Counted from the first letter of the stretch, positions 1 to 8,611 are shown. The stretch: 64,000 bases of DNA from an uncultured Clostridia bacterium (GCA_947626755.1 CANQTP010000003.1:1-64000); one strand, 5' to 3'. The notes: generated from the sequence alone by a model not told the origin. Made by a program: numbers and translations.

Positions 1-95
1 TTATTTCAAACGAACAGCTTCATAAATGCGGTGAAGAATTAAAAATGACCGATTACGGAAAATATATTCTTTCACTTTTGGAGGAAGTAAAATGA
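1..95 (+). CDS. rmlA: Glucose-1-phosphate thymidylyltransferase, C-terminal end only
   Basis: An open frame enters from the left edge (first full codon at 3) and ends at TGA 93-95. It shows about 30 residues ending in the YGKYILSLLEEVK-type tail usual for RmlA. The stop overlaps the ATG of rmlB (ATGA), which indicates translational coupling. RmlA makes dTDP-glucose from glucose-1-phosphate and dTTP, the substrate of the next enzyme, so the context supports the call. Most of the protein lies outside the window, so the assignment rests on the tail and on the neighbour. Confidence 0.65.
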   Translation, partial: ISNEQLHKCGEELKMTDYGKYILSLLEEVK

Positions 96-1111
96 AAATT
101 ATAGTTACAGGCGGAGCAGGATTTATCGGATCGAATTTTATATTCCATATGCTGAAAAAATATCCGGACTATAGAATAATTTGTCTGGATAAGCTGACCT
201 ACGCAGGAAATCTTTCTACCTTGAAAAGCATTATGGATAATGCCAATTTCAGATTTGTAAAAGCAGATATTTGTGACAGAGAAGCTGTTTACAAATTGTT
301 TGAGGAAGAAAAGCCGGATATAGTTGTAAATTTCGCGGCGGAAAGTCATGTTGATCGCAGTATTGAAAACCCGGAAGTCTTTTTGCAGACAAATATTCTT
401 GGAACACAAGTGCTTATGGACGCTTGCAGAAAGTTCGGAATAACACGTTATCATCAGGTTTCTACAGACGAGGTTTACGGGGATCTTCCGCTTGACAGAC
501 CGGATCTGTTTTTCACAGAGGAAACCCCTATACATACAAGCAGTCCATATTCTGCGTCAAAAGCAAGTGCTGACCTGCTTGTTCTTGCGTATCACAGGAC
601 ATACGGGCTACCGGTTACAATTTCAAGATGTTCAAACAATTACGGACCGTATCATTTCCCGGAGAAACTAATTCCGCTAATGATTGCAAATGCTTTGAAT
701 GACAAGCCTTTGCCGGTTTACGGAAAGGGAGAAAATGTTCGCGACTGGCTGTATGTTGAGGATCATTGTAAAGCTATAGATTTAATAATTCACAAAGGCA
801 AAGTCGGAGAAATTTACAACATTGGCGGACACAATGAAATGAAAAACATTGATATTGTAAAACTTATCTGCAAGGAACTTAATAAGCCCGAAAGCCTTAT
901 AACCTATGTTGCAGACAGGAAAGGACACGATATGCGTTATGCAATTGACCCTACAAAAATCCACAATGAACTTGGCTGGCTGCCCGAAACCAGATTTGCA
1001 GACGGTATCAAATTAACAATAAAATGGTATCTGGAAAATAAGCCTTGGTGGGAAGATATTATTTCGGGAGAATACCAGAATTACTATATGAAAATGTATG
1101 GAAATAGGTAA
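92..1111 (+). CDS. rmlB: dTDP-glucose 4,6-dehydratase
   Basis: The 339-aa protein is an extended short-chain dehydrogenase. The NAD-binding glycine motif GGAGFIG is at residues 7-13, the RmlB-specific TDE catalytic triplet at about 125-127, and the YSASK (YxxxK) pair at about 153-157. It converts dTDP-glucose to dTDP-4-keto-6-deoxyglucose in the cytoplasm, the second step of dTDP-rhamnose synthesis for cell-surface polysaccharide. Length is normal for the family. Ribosome site GGAGG lies about 7 nt before the ATG, inside the end of rmlA. No rmlC or rmlD follows, so the pathway continues elsewhere or upstream. Confidence 0.95.
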   Translation: MKIIVTGGAGFIGSNFIFHMLKKYPDYRIICLDKLTYAGNLSTLKSIMDNANFRFVKADICDREAVYKLFEEEKPDIVVNFAAESHVDRSIENPEVFLQTNILGTQVLMDACRKFGITRYHQVSTDEVYGDLPLDRPDLFFTEETPIHTSSPYSASKASADLLVLAYHRTYGLPVTISRCSNNYGPYHFPEKLIPLMIANALNDKPLPVYGKGENVRDWLYVEDHCKAIDLIIHKGKVGEIYNIGGHNEMKNIDIVKLICKELNKPESLITYVADRKGHDMRYAIDPTKIHNELGWLPETRFADGIKLTIKWYLENKPWWEDIISGEYQNYYMKMYGNR

Positions 1112-1116
1112 AATGC

Positions 1117-1260
1117 TCAGTACATCTCCTCAAACACTTCCCCCTCAACACTCACCACATCATCAAGCAAAATTACAGTTCCGTCAGTAAATAAAATTTC
1201 CCGTCCGATCTCATCAACGCGGCGCACGTTTCCTATTTTGGTGAAATATGCGCCGTTCAT
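1117..1260 (-). CDS. Short YolD-like protein or remnant
   Basis: A 47-codon frame on the minus strand encodes an acidic small protein whose core (GNVRRVDEIGREILF then a DGT and a DDVVSVEGE stretch) resembles the beta-rich YolD-like fold of small clostridial proteins. The ATG at 1258-1260 has no well-placed ribosome site. A G-rich site just upstream is better spaced for another ATG at 1266-1268 in a different frame, which stops after 17 codons. This suggests an N-terminal frameshift or a decayed copy. A long inverted repeat lies directly upstream. The family match is from memory of the motif and is weak. Confidence 0.4.
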   Translation of the reverse strand: MNGAYFTKIGNVRRVDEIGREILFTDGTVILLDDVVSVEGEVFEEMY

Positions 1261-1269
1261 ATAGCATAA

Positions 1270-1340
1270 AAATGCCCCCTTTTGTTAGATTTCTGATTGG
1301 TATATCTCTATTATACCATATCTGACAAAAGGGAGCATTT
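1270..1340. repeat. Long imperfect inverted repeat
   Basis: Arms 1270-1290 and 1320-1340 match at 19 of 21 positions when one is reverse-complemented. An inner 5-bp stem (GGTAT 1299-1303, ATACC 1313-1317) extends the symmetry. It lies between the stop of the DHH gene and the short YolD-like frame. It could fold into a hairpin that ends DHH transcription, or be a small MITE-like repeat. No clean U-tract follows. Confidence 0.6.
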
Positions 1341-1364
1341 AATTTACGGGCAGCCGTTTATGTA

Positions 1365-2282
1365 TCATTCTTTGTAATTTATAAGTTCGTCAAGCATTTT
1401 CGGAAGATCGGTGTCCATGTTTTCATCGGTAAACTGACAAGTTCCTACTGCTTTGTGTCCGCCGCCGCCGTATTTGAGCATAAGACGTCCAACATTGACA
1501 TTTGATGTGCGGTTAAGTACGGAGTATCCCACAGCCGCGCTGCAGCCGTGTCCGCCTTTGCCGTTTACGATCCATGCGGATATGTTCTGCTCGGGATAAA
1601 GACTGTAGATAAGGAATCTGTTTCCCGAATAGATCGGGTCAACGCCGCGCAGGTCGCTGATGATAACGTCCTTTTCAACGCGGGTATGGGCTCTCACCAT
1701 TTCTTTGAACTTTTCAGCCTGTTCAAAGTAAATGTCGATCCTTTCCTTGACATCGGGAAGGGAGAGTATCTCATCGGTGTTCATGGTTCGGCAGCAGTCG
1801 ATGAGCTTTTCCATAAGCTGATAGTTGGAAATTGTAAAGTTTCTCCAGCGTCCCAGACCTGTTCTCGGGTCCATAAGGAAGCCCACAAGTATCCAGCCCG
1901 TAGGATTGAGTATCTCGTCTCTTGTAAGGTTTCCGCTGTCTACTTTATCAACGGCGATCATCATATCGTCATAATGTCCGAAACGTTCTTTTCCGCCGTA
2001 ATAGTCATAAATGATCCTTGCGCAGGAAGGAGCGATACGGCTTTCGCCCTTGTATCTGCCTTCAAGCTGATTCCGTTCAAACTCGCTGGAATGGTGGTCG
2101 AACCAGAGTCCGCAGCCTTCAACGAAGGGAACGTTTGCAAGGCAGTCGTCCTCGGTGATCTCGATAAGACCGTCCTGAAGGTCTTTCGGATGGGCAAATT
2201 TCCAGTGATCTATAATACCCACGTCTTTAAGAAGAGCGCCGCAGGCAAGACCGTCGAAGTCGGAACGTGTAACAAGTCTCAT
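1365..2282 (-). CDS. DHH family phosphoesterase
   Basis: The 305-aa protein has the DHH superfamily metal motifs: SDFDG at residues 7-11, FDHHSSE at 61-67, and a C-terminal DHHA1-type GGGGHK at about 272-277. These enzymes are Mn2+-dependent and hydrolyse phosphodiester or phosphoanhydride bonds, for example in nanoRNA, pAp or polyphosphate. The exact substrate cannot be read from the sequence. The length fits the stand-alone nanoRNase/exopolyphosphatase-like group. Ribosome site AGGAG precedes the ATG, with a good minus-strand promoter upstream. It appears to be monocistronic. Confidence 0.85.
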   Translation of the reverse strand: MRLVTRSDFDGLACGALLKDVGIIDHWKFAHPKDLQDGLIEITEDDCLANVPFVEGCGLWFDHHSSEFERNQLEGRYKGESRIAPSCARIIYDYYGGKERFGHYDDMMIAVDKVDSGNLTRDEILNPTGWILVGFLMDPRTGLGRWRNFTISNYQLMEKLIDCCRTMNTDEILSLPDVKERIDIYFEQAEKFKEMVRAHTRVEKDVIISDLRGVDPIYSGNRFLIYSLYPEQNISAWIVNGKGGHGCSAAVGYSVLNRTSNVNVGRLMLKYGGGGHKAVGTCQFTDENMDTDLPKMLDELINYKE

Positions 2283-2340
2283 TTAAATACAACTCCTAAA
2301 AAATATTTACAGATGCGCACGGTTCGCGCAGTATAGATTT

Positions 2341-2369
2341 ATTATACACTAATTCTATAGAAATTTCAA
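2341..2369 (-). promoter_or_regulatory. Sigma-A promoter of the DHH gene
   Basis: On the minus strand TTGAAA (2364-2369) and TATAAT (2341-2346) are separated by 17 nt, about 60 nt before the DHH start codon. Confidence 0.7.
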
Positions 2370-2434
2370 TAGAAATTTTTCATTTTTTAAAATTTTTTTG
2401 ATAATGTCCCAAGGTCATTCCGTATTCTGACAAA

Positions 2435-2461
2435 CCGAGAGCAGACAGAGCCTGCTCTCGG
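2435..2461 (-). terminator. Terminator of the chemoreceptor gene
   Basis: The arms CCGAGAGCAG (2435-2444) and CTGCTCTCGG (2452-2461) form a perfect 10-bp GC-rich stem with a 7-nt loop, about 20 nt past the stop of the receptor gene. On the minus strand it is followed by a short T-rich stretch. Confidence 0.7.
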
Positions 2462-2478
2462 ATAGCTTGTTATTTTAA

Positions 2479-3855
2479 TTAGGAACGGAAACCTTTGACG
2501 ATCTCGTCCATCTTGGAAGCTTCCGATGCAACGGAGCGCGCGATGTCCGCACTTTCAACAGATGTCTGGGAATTCTGTGTGATGATAACGGAGATCTGCT
2601 CAAGCTGACTTCTTACAGCTTCGATAGCCTTGGTCTGGCGGTCGGTAAGTTCTGCGATCTGCTTTGCGTGTTCTGCGCTGCTCTCGGCAGTTTCCATAAC
2701 GCCTTCCATCTTCTTTGCGGCTTTCTTGGCAATTTCTGTTCCCTTTTCAACCGACTCGATGGAAGTCTGGATAAGTGTTGAAGTGTTCTGAACAGCTTCT
2801 GCGCTGCGGTTTGCAAGATTTCTTACTTCGTCCGCAACAACTGCAAAGCCTTTTCCTGCCGCGCCTGCTCTTGCAGCTTCAACAGCGGCGTTCAGGGCAA
2901 GTATATTTGTCTGGAAAGCAATATCTTCGATGGTCTTGATGATACTTTCGATCTTGTGCGAAGACTCGGTGATCTCGGACATTGCTTCAAGTATATTCTG
3001 CATTTCCTTGTTGCTTTCGTGGACAAGCTCGGTGCTTCTGAGGGCGGATTCCGATGCTTTTTCTGATTCGGAAAGTCCCTTTTCCGTTTCCGCGGAGATC
3101 TCCGCAACGCTTTCGGTTATTTCGGAAATAGTCTGTTCCTGCTCTTCGGCTGCGCTGTTGATCTTGTCGGCAACTTCAAGCATGAGTCCCGAAGTGCTGT
3201 TTACACGCTCGGAAATTTCGGCAATGCTCTGTACAACTGTTTTCTGATGTTCGACCATTTCTTCGCCTTCAGCCATCTGTTCCTTGACTTTTGTCAGGAG
3301 CCTTTCGGTCTTGCCGCTTGCTTCTTCGGCTTCGCTTATGTATTTAAGGCTGCAATTCATAAGGTAAAGTATAAGGAATCCGCCTACATTAACGCCTACC
3401 AGACCTTTTATGATGGATTCCAGTCCCGCGCCGCTGTAGAAGAACGATCTCATAAAAATTCCAAGTACCGAGGGAATATCCGCAAGCACCCACTGCAATA
3501 TAACATTTTTCTTGTTGAAATATATAGCCGCCAGTGCCATTGATGCCACCATCAGTGGGAACATACTCTGAAGCTCATGCTTTGCAGCGGAGATCACTAC
3601 TATTATAAGCATCTGCGCAACGGAAAGAATGATACCTCTTACTGTTGTGGAAGTGCGGTTTTTCAGCGCAAATGTTGCCGCTGATGCCGCGCCGCCCGCT
3701 ATAAGAATGATAAGCGCCGGAACGACTGCGCCTGAAACTAAGTTTATGACACCGAACATTGCCACCACGATTATTACCGCGATAACGTGAATGAGTACCA
3801 TTTTTTCGGTAGCCTGCCTCTTGGAAGCACTTTCCAAACTTGCCAACCCTGACAT
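2479..3855 (-). CDS. Methyl-accepting chemotaxis protein with membrane-only N-terminus
   Basis: The 458-aa protein begins with about 30 polar residues, then roughly six hydrophobic segments (residues about 20-170) joined by short loops, with no sizeable extracellular sensor. The C-terminal half is a long coiled coil with the conserved receptor hairpin tip ([15 protein letters not shown] followed by [15 protein letters not shown]), which contacts CheA and CheW. No HAMP domain is evident. Such receptors probably sense membrane state or partner proteins rather than an external ligand. No che genes are nearby. The ribosome site AAGGA and the promoter at 3915-3943 support the start. Confidence 0.9.
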   Translation of the reverse strand: MSGLASLESASKRQATEKMVLIHVIAVIIVVAMFGVINLVSGAVVPALIILIAGGAASAATFALKNRTSTTVRGIILSVAQMLIIVVISAAKHELQSMFPLMVASMALAAIYFNKKNVILQWVLADIPSVLGIFMRSFFYSGAGLESIIKGLVGVNVGGFLILYLMNCSLKYISEAEEASGKTERLLTKVKEQMAEGEEMVEHQKTVVQSIAEISERVNSTSGLMLEVADKINSAAEEQEQTISEITESVAEISAETEKGLSESEKASESALRSTELVHESNKEMQNILEAMSEITESSHKIESIIKTIEDIAFQTNILALNAAVEAARAGAAGKGFAVVADEVRNLANRSAEAVQNTSTLIQTSIESVEKGTEIAKKAAKKMEGVMETAESSAEHAKQIAELTDRQTKAIEAVRSQLEQISVIITQNSQTSVESADIARSVASEASKMDEIVKGFRS

Positions 3856-3914
3856 AATAATCCTTCTTTCAGATCAAAAGTAATGCTTGGCATATCAAGC
3901 ATATTAATGGTAAT

Positions 3915-3943
3915 ATTATATCAAATCTTTTCACCAATGTCAA
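3915..3943 (-). promoter_or_regulatory. Sigma-A promoter of the chemoreceptor gene
   Basis: On the minus strand a consensus TTGACA (3938-3943) and TATAAT (3915-3920) are separated by exactly 17 nt. Confidence 0.8.
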
Positions 3944-4035
3944 TGGGATTAGTTAATTTATACAAAATTTTAAAAATTTCGTATTATTTTAATACTAAAT
4001 CGCTATAATTTTTCGGTAAAAATTTGTTTATCGGG

Positions 4036-4064
4036 TTGAAAAGCGGAAATGAATATGTTATAAT
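4036..4064 (+). promoter_or_regulatory. Sigma-A promoter for the small membrane protein and EAL gene
   Basis: TTGAAA (4036-4041), a 17-nt spacer and TATAAT (4059-4064) lie about 30 nt before the start at 4096. It is divergent from the chemoreceptor promoter. Confidence 0.75.
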
Positions 4065-4095
4065 TGACTTAAACAGCCGATAGGAGGTGTTTCCC

Positions 4096-4425
4096 ATGCG
4101 GAAATATTTCAGCGAGTATATTGCCGCCGTTCTTGCGGCTCTTGAGAGTGAAGAGACCGACTTTGCCGCATTAAAGGGCGAGCTTTCCGTGAAAATAGCA
4201 TTCATGCAGCATGAACGGCTCATACACCTTCTTGTAACGATACTTTTTGCGCTGCTGCTGTTCCTGTGCCTGATAGCGTTTTTCGTTTCGGAAGTCATGG
4301 GAATGTTAGCCGCCGCGCTCCTGATGCTGGCGCTTCTCATTCCGTACATTGCCCACTATTATTTCCTTGAAAACGGCGTGCAGAAGCTTTACAGACTCTA
4401 TGACAGCGTTTGTAAAAAAGCATAA
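4096..4425 (+). CDS. Small two-TM membrane protein, unknown function
   Basis: I do not recognise this 109-aa protein. It has an amphipathic N-terminal helix (about 45 residues), two closely spaced hydrophobic segments (about 48-72 and 75-98) and a short basic tail ending CKKA. The ATG at 4096 is chosen because AGGAGG at 4082-4087 is 8 nt upstream; the in-frame GTG at 4087 overlaps that site. It shares a promoter with the EAL gene 27 nt downstream, so a role as its membrane partner is possible, but this is inference from position only. Confidence 0.75.
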   Translation: MRKYFSEYIAAVLAALESEETDFAALKGELSVKIAFMQHERLIHLLVTILFALLLFLCLIAFFVSEVMGMLAAALLMLALLIPYIAHYYFLENGVQKLYRLYDSVCKKA

Positions 4426-4452
4426 AATTCAATTTGTATTTTGGAGGCAGCT

Positions 4453-5658
4453 ATGAAAATTACCTCGGAAATGATACATGATGTTATAGAAAATAAGGAT
4501 ATTTTCGTTGAATTCCAGCCGATATATTCTTTGAATACAAAAAATATCATAGGCGTTGAAGCCCTTTCAAGGGGAAACTATCAGGGCGAGATAATCTCCC
4601 CGTACTTCCTGTTCAATTACGCAAAGGAAACAGGCAGCGTTCTGGACGTTGACAGGCTTTGCCGCGAAAAAGCCATGAGCGCATTTGCAAAGGAAGGATC
4701 CGCTCCCGCGCTTTTCGTGAACTTTGAAACTTCCGTGCTGAATGACGTTGTTCCCGGCAACGGCGAAATTTTCAAGACAGCTTCGGAAAACAACATCAAC
4801 CCCGAAAATATCGTTATCGAGTTGAACGAATCCCATGTAAAGGACAGCTATGACCTGATGATGTTTGTGGATTTCTACCGCACAAAGGGTTTCCTTATCG
4901 CCCTTGACAACGTGGGAACGGGTCTTGATACCATGAACAGGATAATGATGGTAAATCCCGACATTATCAAGATCGACCGCGCAATTGTCAGCAATATTGA
5001 TTCAAATACATATAATCAGGAAGTTTTCAAGTCTATAATCAACACTGCCAAGCAGATCGGAGCAATGACCGTTGCGGAAGGCGTTGAAACGGTGGACGAA
5101 GTCATCACCTGTATGCTTATGGGAGTTGACTATTTTCAGGGGTTCTATTTCTCCCGCCCCGAGCAGTTCAACTTCCTGTTCTCAAATGAAACACGCCTGA
5201 AACTTGAAGAAGCCGCCCACAGGCTGAATCTCAGCATAAAGAAAAACCCCACGGCGGTGAATGTTCAGATAGAAACTTACACCCGCATTATAAACAGCCT
5301 TGTGGAAACGCTGTCGGGTTCGGAGGAAAAGAGTTACGAGGATACGCTTAAAAAGTACGTTGCGGAACATCACGAAATAGAATGTGCGTTCCTTATTGAC
5401 GAAAAGGGATTCCAGATAACCGACACGGTAATGGATCCCGAAACTGAGATATTGGAAGGTTTCCACCCGGCGATAAGGGGAGTGAACCACGATATAAAAA
5501 ACTATTTTTACGCCATAAAGGAGCAGATCGAGGATCCGTTCATATCGGGCTGGTACATTTCGGCTGCCACAGGAAAAAGCTGCAAGACCATTTCATCAAA
5601 GATCTACGGCAAGGACGGCGGAATGATAGTTGTCTGCGTCGACCTGAAAAGAAAATGA
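4453..5658 (+). CDS. EAL domain protein, YkuI-like
   Basis: The 401-aa soluble protein has an N-terminal EAL (c-di-GMP phosphodiesterase) domain to about residue 245 and a C-terminal PAS/Cache-like domain. This order and length match Bacillus YkuI. Visible catalytic positions are VEAL, the Asn in VNFE, IELNE, the Lys in IIKID, the Glu in VAEGVE and the Gln in DYFQGF. The usual LDDFGTG loop reads ALDNVGTG, so the second metal-binding Asp is Asn, which may weaken or abolish catalysis. GGAGGC 5 nt upstream supports the ATG. It is probably co-transcribed with the small membrane protein. Confidence 0.88.
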   Translation: MKITSEMIHDVIENKDIFVEFQPIYSLNTKNIIGVEALSRGNYQGEIISPYFLFNYAKETGSVLDVDRLCREKAMSAFAKEGSAPALFVNFETSVLNDVVPGNGEIFKTASENNINPENIVIELNESHVKDSYDLMMFVDFYRTKGFLIALDNVGTGLDTMNRIMMVNPDIIKIDRAIVSNIDSNTYNQEVFKSIINTAKQIGAMTVAEGVETVDEVITCMLMGVDYFQGFYFSRPEQFNFLFSNETRLKLEEAAHRLNLSIKKNPTAVNVQIETYTRIINSLVETLSGSEEKSYEDTLKKYVAEHHEIECAFLIDEKGFQITDTVMDPETEILEGFHPAIRGVNHDIKNYFYAIKEQIEDPFISGWYISAATGKSCKTISSKIYGKDGGMIVVCVDLKRK

Positions 5659-5668
5659 TAAAAAGCAC

Positions 5669-5694
5669 AAAACCGCACATTTCTGTGCGGTTTT
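5669..5694. terminator. Bidirectional terminator between EAL and YcdB/SLH genes
   Basis: AAAACCGCACA (5669-5679) and TGTGCGGTTTT (5684-5694) form a perfect 11-bp stem with A/T tracts on both sides, serving the two convergent genes. Confidence 0.88.
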
Positions 5695-5733
5695 GCTGTA
5701 AGGAAGTGTAATGAAGAAAGAATATTATGAAAG

Positions 5734-8001
5734 TTATTTGGTGTTGTCCTGATTATTAACGATATAATCGTAAATTATCTGCGCCGCTTCCGCGCGGGTG
5801 ATGTTCCTGCTGCCGTTGAACTTTCCGTCCTCACCTTTGAGGAATCCTTTTGCATAGGCAATTGCAATTGCTCCGATGTTTTCGTCACTGCTCTTTACAT
5901 CGCTGAACGGCGTCTTGAAAATGCCTTTCAGTTCGGTGTAATTTCCGAAACCGCAATTGCTCGTGAATATTACCGCTGCTTCTGTGCGGGTGATGTATTT
6001 TGACGTGGCTTTTTCTGTTTCCGATCCCTCTGCTACGTCCTCCATTACAAGGACTTCTTCATATCCCGGGTTGACGGCTATTGCATAGCTGTAATAGCCG
6101 TTTAAAGCGGAATTCAAAAGACCGATAAATTCTTCGCGCTCAATGTTTTCGTTTGGGCGGAATTTTTTATCTTCGGACAGCATTGCTCCGTGCCTTTGCA
6201 GTTCGAGGATCGCCTTTTCCTGCGGTATGTCCTTTATATCCGTGTATTTTATTTTTCTTGTGTCAATTATTTCGGTCATGTCCGTGCCGTTCCAATTGCA
6301 GAGTTTTCCGCTCTTGGCGTTAAGGTGGAAACCGTCCATTTTGTAGATAAGATATGTCTTTACCTTGCCGTCCTTGGTGATCCAGCCGTCATAGTAGAGT
6401 TCAAATTTCTGCTGCGTATACAGCTTGTCGAAAGCTTCCTCGGGGGTGAGTATATCGGAAGAGGGGAAGCTTACGTCCTCGGTGTGGTTGTATCTGTAGC
6501 TTGTTACCGTTCCTTCGGAGTCAACGGTAACATAGATATTGTCGCCGAATACGGGTATGCCGTGTACATAGCGGTTGTAGTTGAATTCTCTGGAAGTTTC
6601 GTAATACTGATTTTTATCGCCCCATGTGCTGACAGGCGCGGTGTTATCCCTGTTTGATTTGTATGCGGAAATTATATCCTTTCCGTATGTCTTTGCCACA
6701 TTGTCGGAAATTGCTTTTGCTTTTGTAACATCAAGCTTGGGAAGATCTCCCGATTTGTTGTATTTTGAAAGGGATTCCACTTTGCCTGTTTTTGCATTTA
6801 TCTCCACAGAAACGTTTTGATAGCCTGTGAATTTTTCTTTAAGGCTGCTTTTTACGCCGAATGTTATTGAAAGATAATATTCGGGTTCTTTTTCCTCTTT
6901 TTTCGCGCTGTCAGTGTCCTCTGCGGCTAACGGCATGGGATCGTCGGAAGGCAGTCCCTCATCGGAAGAAAGATAATAGCTTTTTATCTCGTAATCATCG
7001 GTAAGTGCGGCGATCTTGTCATTTTTTAGCTGTTCAAAAGCTTTTTCGGGAGTGATAAGACTTTTATCGATCTCTATTTTCTTCATTTCCGACTCGGTGA
7101 ATGATATTCCATCATAATCTGCGCCGGCGGCTGTGTCGGCAGCAGCATCTTCTGCTACTTCTGCAACGGCATCATAATTGCTGTAATAGCGTCTGCCCTC
7201 TGCTTTGTCCATATCCTCCCAGATAGTTGACTTTTTGCCTGTGAAAGCGTCTATTTCCTCGCAAAAATCAGGCTCGTAAACTATGCGGACTGTTTTTTCG
7301 TTTGTGGTGTAGTCGGTGGAAATTTTATAGTAGGGGGTAAGTCTGCAAAGTGACTTGTAGGCTTCTTCTATTTCCTTTTCTGTTTTTGCTGTTTTGGGAG
7401 AGTCAAATGTTGCATTGTCCCACCAATCCGCACTGAAAGAATAGAGTTCGCCTGTGTTTTTGTCAATTGTGACAGAACCGCCGTTCCGAGATACACGAAC
7501 GTTATTTTCGTATCTCGTGAAATTGACCGTTACCCTGTCATTGTTGATGCCTAAATTGCCGATCTCAAATTTTACTTTGTCCTTGAAAGAGGGGTCAAGC
7601 CGGTAAACGTATTCTTCTGCTTTTGCGGTTATCTGATCGTTGGTAAGTTTTGCAAAGCCGGCATTGCTGCTGTTTTTGTTGTAGTCATAACAGTTGTAAT
7701 ATGTAATTATTTCGCCTACAACGCTGACTTCAATACCTTTTGTAGGATCGTTTTTATTGTGCCATGTGAAATTGTATGTCTTGGTTTTGTAGCTTTCGCT
7801 TGTGTCATATTCAAATTCGTCAAGTTCTTCTGGAATTGTTACCCGCTTTTTAACTGTGGTAAGCGCAGTCTGCAATCCCACATCACTGCTTGAAGATGTA
7901 GTTCCGCCGCCGGGAACGGCATAAATGCTCAACGGCATGGCAGCCGAAGCCATCATTGCAGCCATAATGAAAGCGGCTGTTTTTGCGATCGTTTTTTTCA
8001 T
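5734..8001 (-). CDS. Secreted YcdB/YcdC-domain protein with C-terminal SLH repeats
   Basis: The 755-aa protein starts with a signal peptide (MKKTIAKTAAFIMAAMM..., cleavage likely near residues 27-30). Two PepSY-like YcdB/YcdC regions follow at about 50-260 and 330-590. The last 150 residues hold S-layer-homology segments (motifs ITRTEAAVIF and ITRAEAAQIIYDYI), which bind pyruvylated wall polymer. It should sit on the cell surface; the YcdB domain has no established biochemical function. The start at 8001 is chosen over longer options because it places AAAGGA upstream and opens directly with the signal peptide. Confidence 0.85.
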   Translation of the reverse strand: MKKTIAKTAAFIMAAMMASAAMPLSIYAVPGGGTTSSSSDVGLQTALTTVKKRVTIPEELDEFEYDTSESYKTKTYNFTWHNKNDPTKGIEVSVVGEIITYYNCYDYNKNSSNAGFAKLTNDQITAKAEEYVYRLDPSFKDKVKFEIGNLGINNDRVTVNFTRYENNVRVSRNGGSVTIDKNTGELYSFSADWWDNATFDSPKTAKTEKEIEEAYKSLCRLTPYYKISTDYTTNEKTVRIVYEPDFCEEIDAFTGKKSTIWEDMDKAEGRRYYSNYDAVAEVAEDAAADTAAGADYDGISFTESEMKKIEIDKSLITPEKAFEQLKNDKIAALTDDYEIKSYYLSSDEGLPSDDPMPLAAEDTDSAKKEEKEPEYYLSITFGVKSSLKEKFTGYQNVSVEINAKTGKVESLSKYNKSGDLPKLDVTKAKAISDNVAKTYGKDIISAYKSNRDNTAPVSTWGDKNQYYETSREFNYNRYVHGIPVFGDNIYVTVDSEGTVTSYRYNHTEDVSFPSSDILTPEEAFDKLYTQQKFELYYDGWITKDGKVKTYLIYKMDGFHLNAKSGKLCNWNGTDMTEIIDTRKIKYTDIKDIPQEKAILELQRHGAMLSEDKKFRPNENIEREEFIGLLNSALNGYYSYAIAVNPGYEEVLVMEDVAEGSETEKATSKYITRTEAAVIFTSNCGFGNYTELKGIFKTPFSDVKSSDENIGAIAIAYAKGFLKGEDGKFNGSRNITRAEAAQIIYDYIVNNQDNTK

Positions 8002-8074
8002 GATATTAACGTCCTTTCTTAGCAAATTTGAATTGCTTCTACAGTAAATACAACTCATGATCCCGATTTTTTTC

Positions 8075-8104
8075 ATTATAACATATTTTTGTAGGAATGT
8101 ACAA
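8075..8104 (-). promoter_or_regulatory. Promoter of the YcdB/SLH gene
   Basis: On the minus strand TTGTAC (8099-8104), an 18-nt spacer and TATAAT (8075-8080). It faces away from the GntR promoter about 60 nt further on. Confidence 0.6.
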
Positions 8105-8161
8105 GTAATTTTATACAAATTGTGTACTATTAACAATTTTCAAAAATTTTATCATATACAC

Positions 8162-8190
8162 TTGACAAACTGTGTATATGTTGGTATACT
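8162..8190 (+). promoter_or_regulatory. Sigma-A promoter of the GntR/ABC operon
   Basis: Consensus TTGACA (8162-8167), a 17-nt spacer and TATACT (8185-8190), about 37 nt before the TTG start of the regulator. Confidence 0.85.
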
Positions 8191-8211
8191 GTGTATATCA
8201 GCTATATACAG
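8169..8211 (+). promoter_or_regulatory. Probable GntR (YtrA-type) operator
   Basis: ACTGTGTATAT occurs twice in direct orientation (8169-8179 and 8188-8198). The second copy forms an imperfect palindrome with TATATACAG (8203-8211). The block overlaps the promoter spacer, the -10 box and the transcription start, as expected for an autorepressor. Confidence 0.65.
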
Positions 8212-8227
8212 CAAAGGAGGTAACAGC

Positions 8228-8611
8228 TTGAACCTGTTTATTAATGTCGCAGGGGATAAGCCCATGTACGAACAGGTCAAGGACGGCATTAAGGAAGCCA
8301 TACTCAACGGCGAACTGAAAGCGCATCAGCTTATGCCCAGTGTGAGACAGCTTGCAGCCGACCTGAACGTCAGCATGATAACCACAAAGCGCGCGTATTC
8401 CGACCTTGAAACAGAGGGGCTTATCTATACCGTTGCGGGAAAGGGAACTTTCGTGAAAGCGGACAATATCGAAGCCGTTCAGGAAAAATTGCTGAACGAC
8501 GCCCTTGAAGATTTCCGCAAAAAGACGGAAGATCTGAAAAAACTTTCCGTCCCGAAAGAAAAATTGATAGGGGAAATAGAAAAAATTTACGGAGGTAATG
8601 AAAATGAATGA
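8228..8611 (+). CDS. GntR family regulator, YtrA subfamily
   Basis: The 127-aa protein has an N-terminal winged helix (YEQVKDGIKEAIL... then LPSVRQLAADLNVS-like text and the wing GLIYTVAGKGTFV) and a short C-terminal helical tail. It lacks the large ligand domain of other GntR classes. YtrA-type repressors control adjacent ABC transporter genes, often in response to cell-wall antibiotics. The start is TTG at 8228 with AAAGGAGGT 6 nt upstream; longer in-frame starts would run into the promoter. The gene overlaps the ABC ATPase start. Confidence 0.88.
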   Translation: MNLFINVAGDKPMYEQVKDGIKEAILNGELKAHQLMPSVRQLAADLNVSMITTKRAYSDLETEGLIYTVAGKGTFVKADNIEAVQEKLLNDALEDFRKKTEDLKKLSVPKEKLIGEIEKIYGGNENE

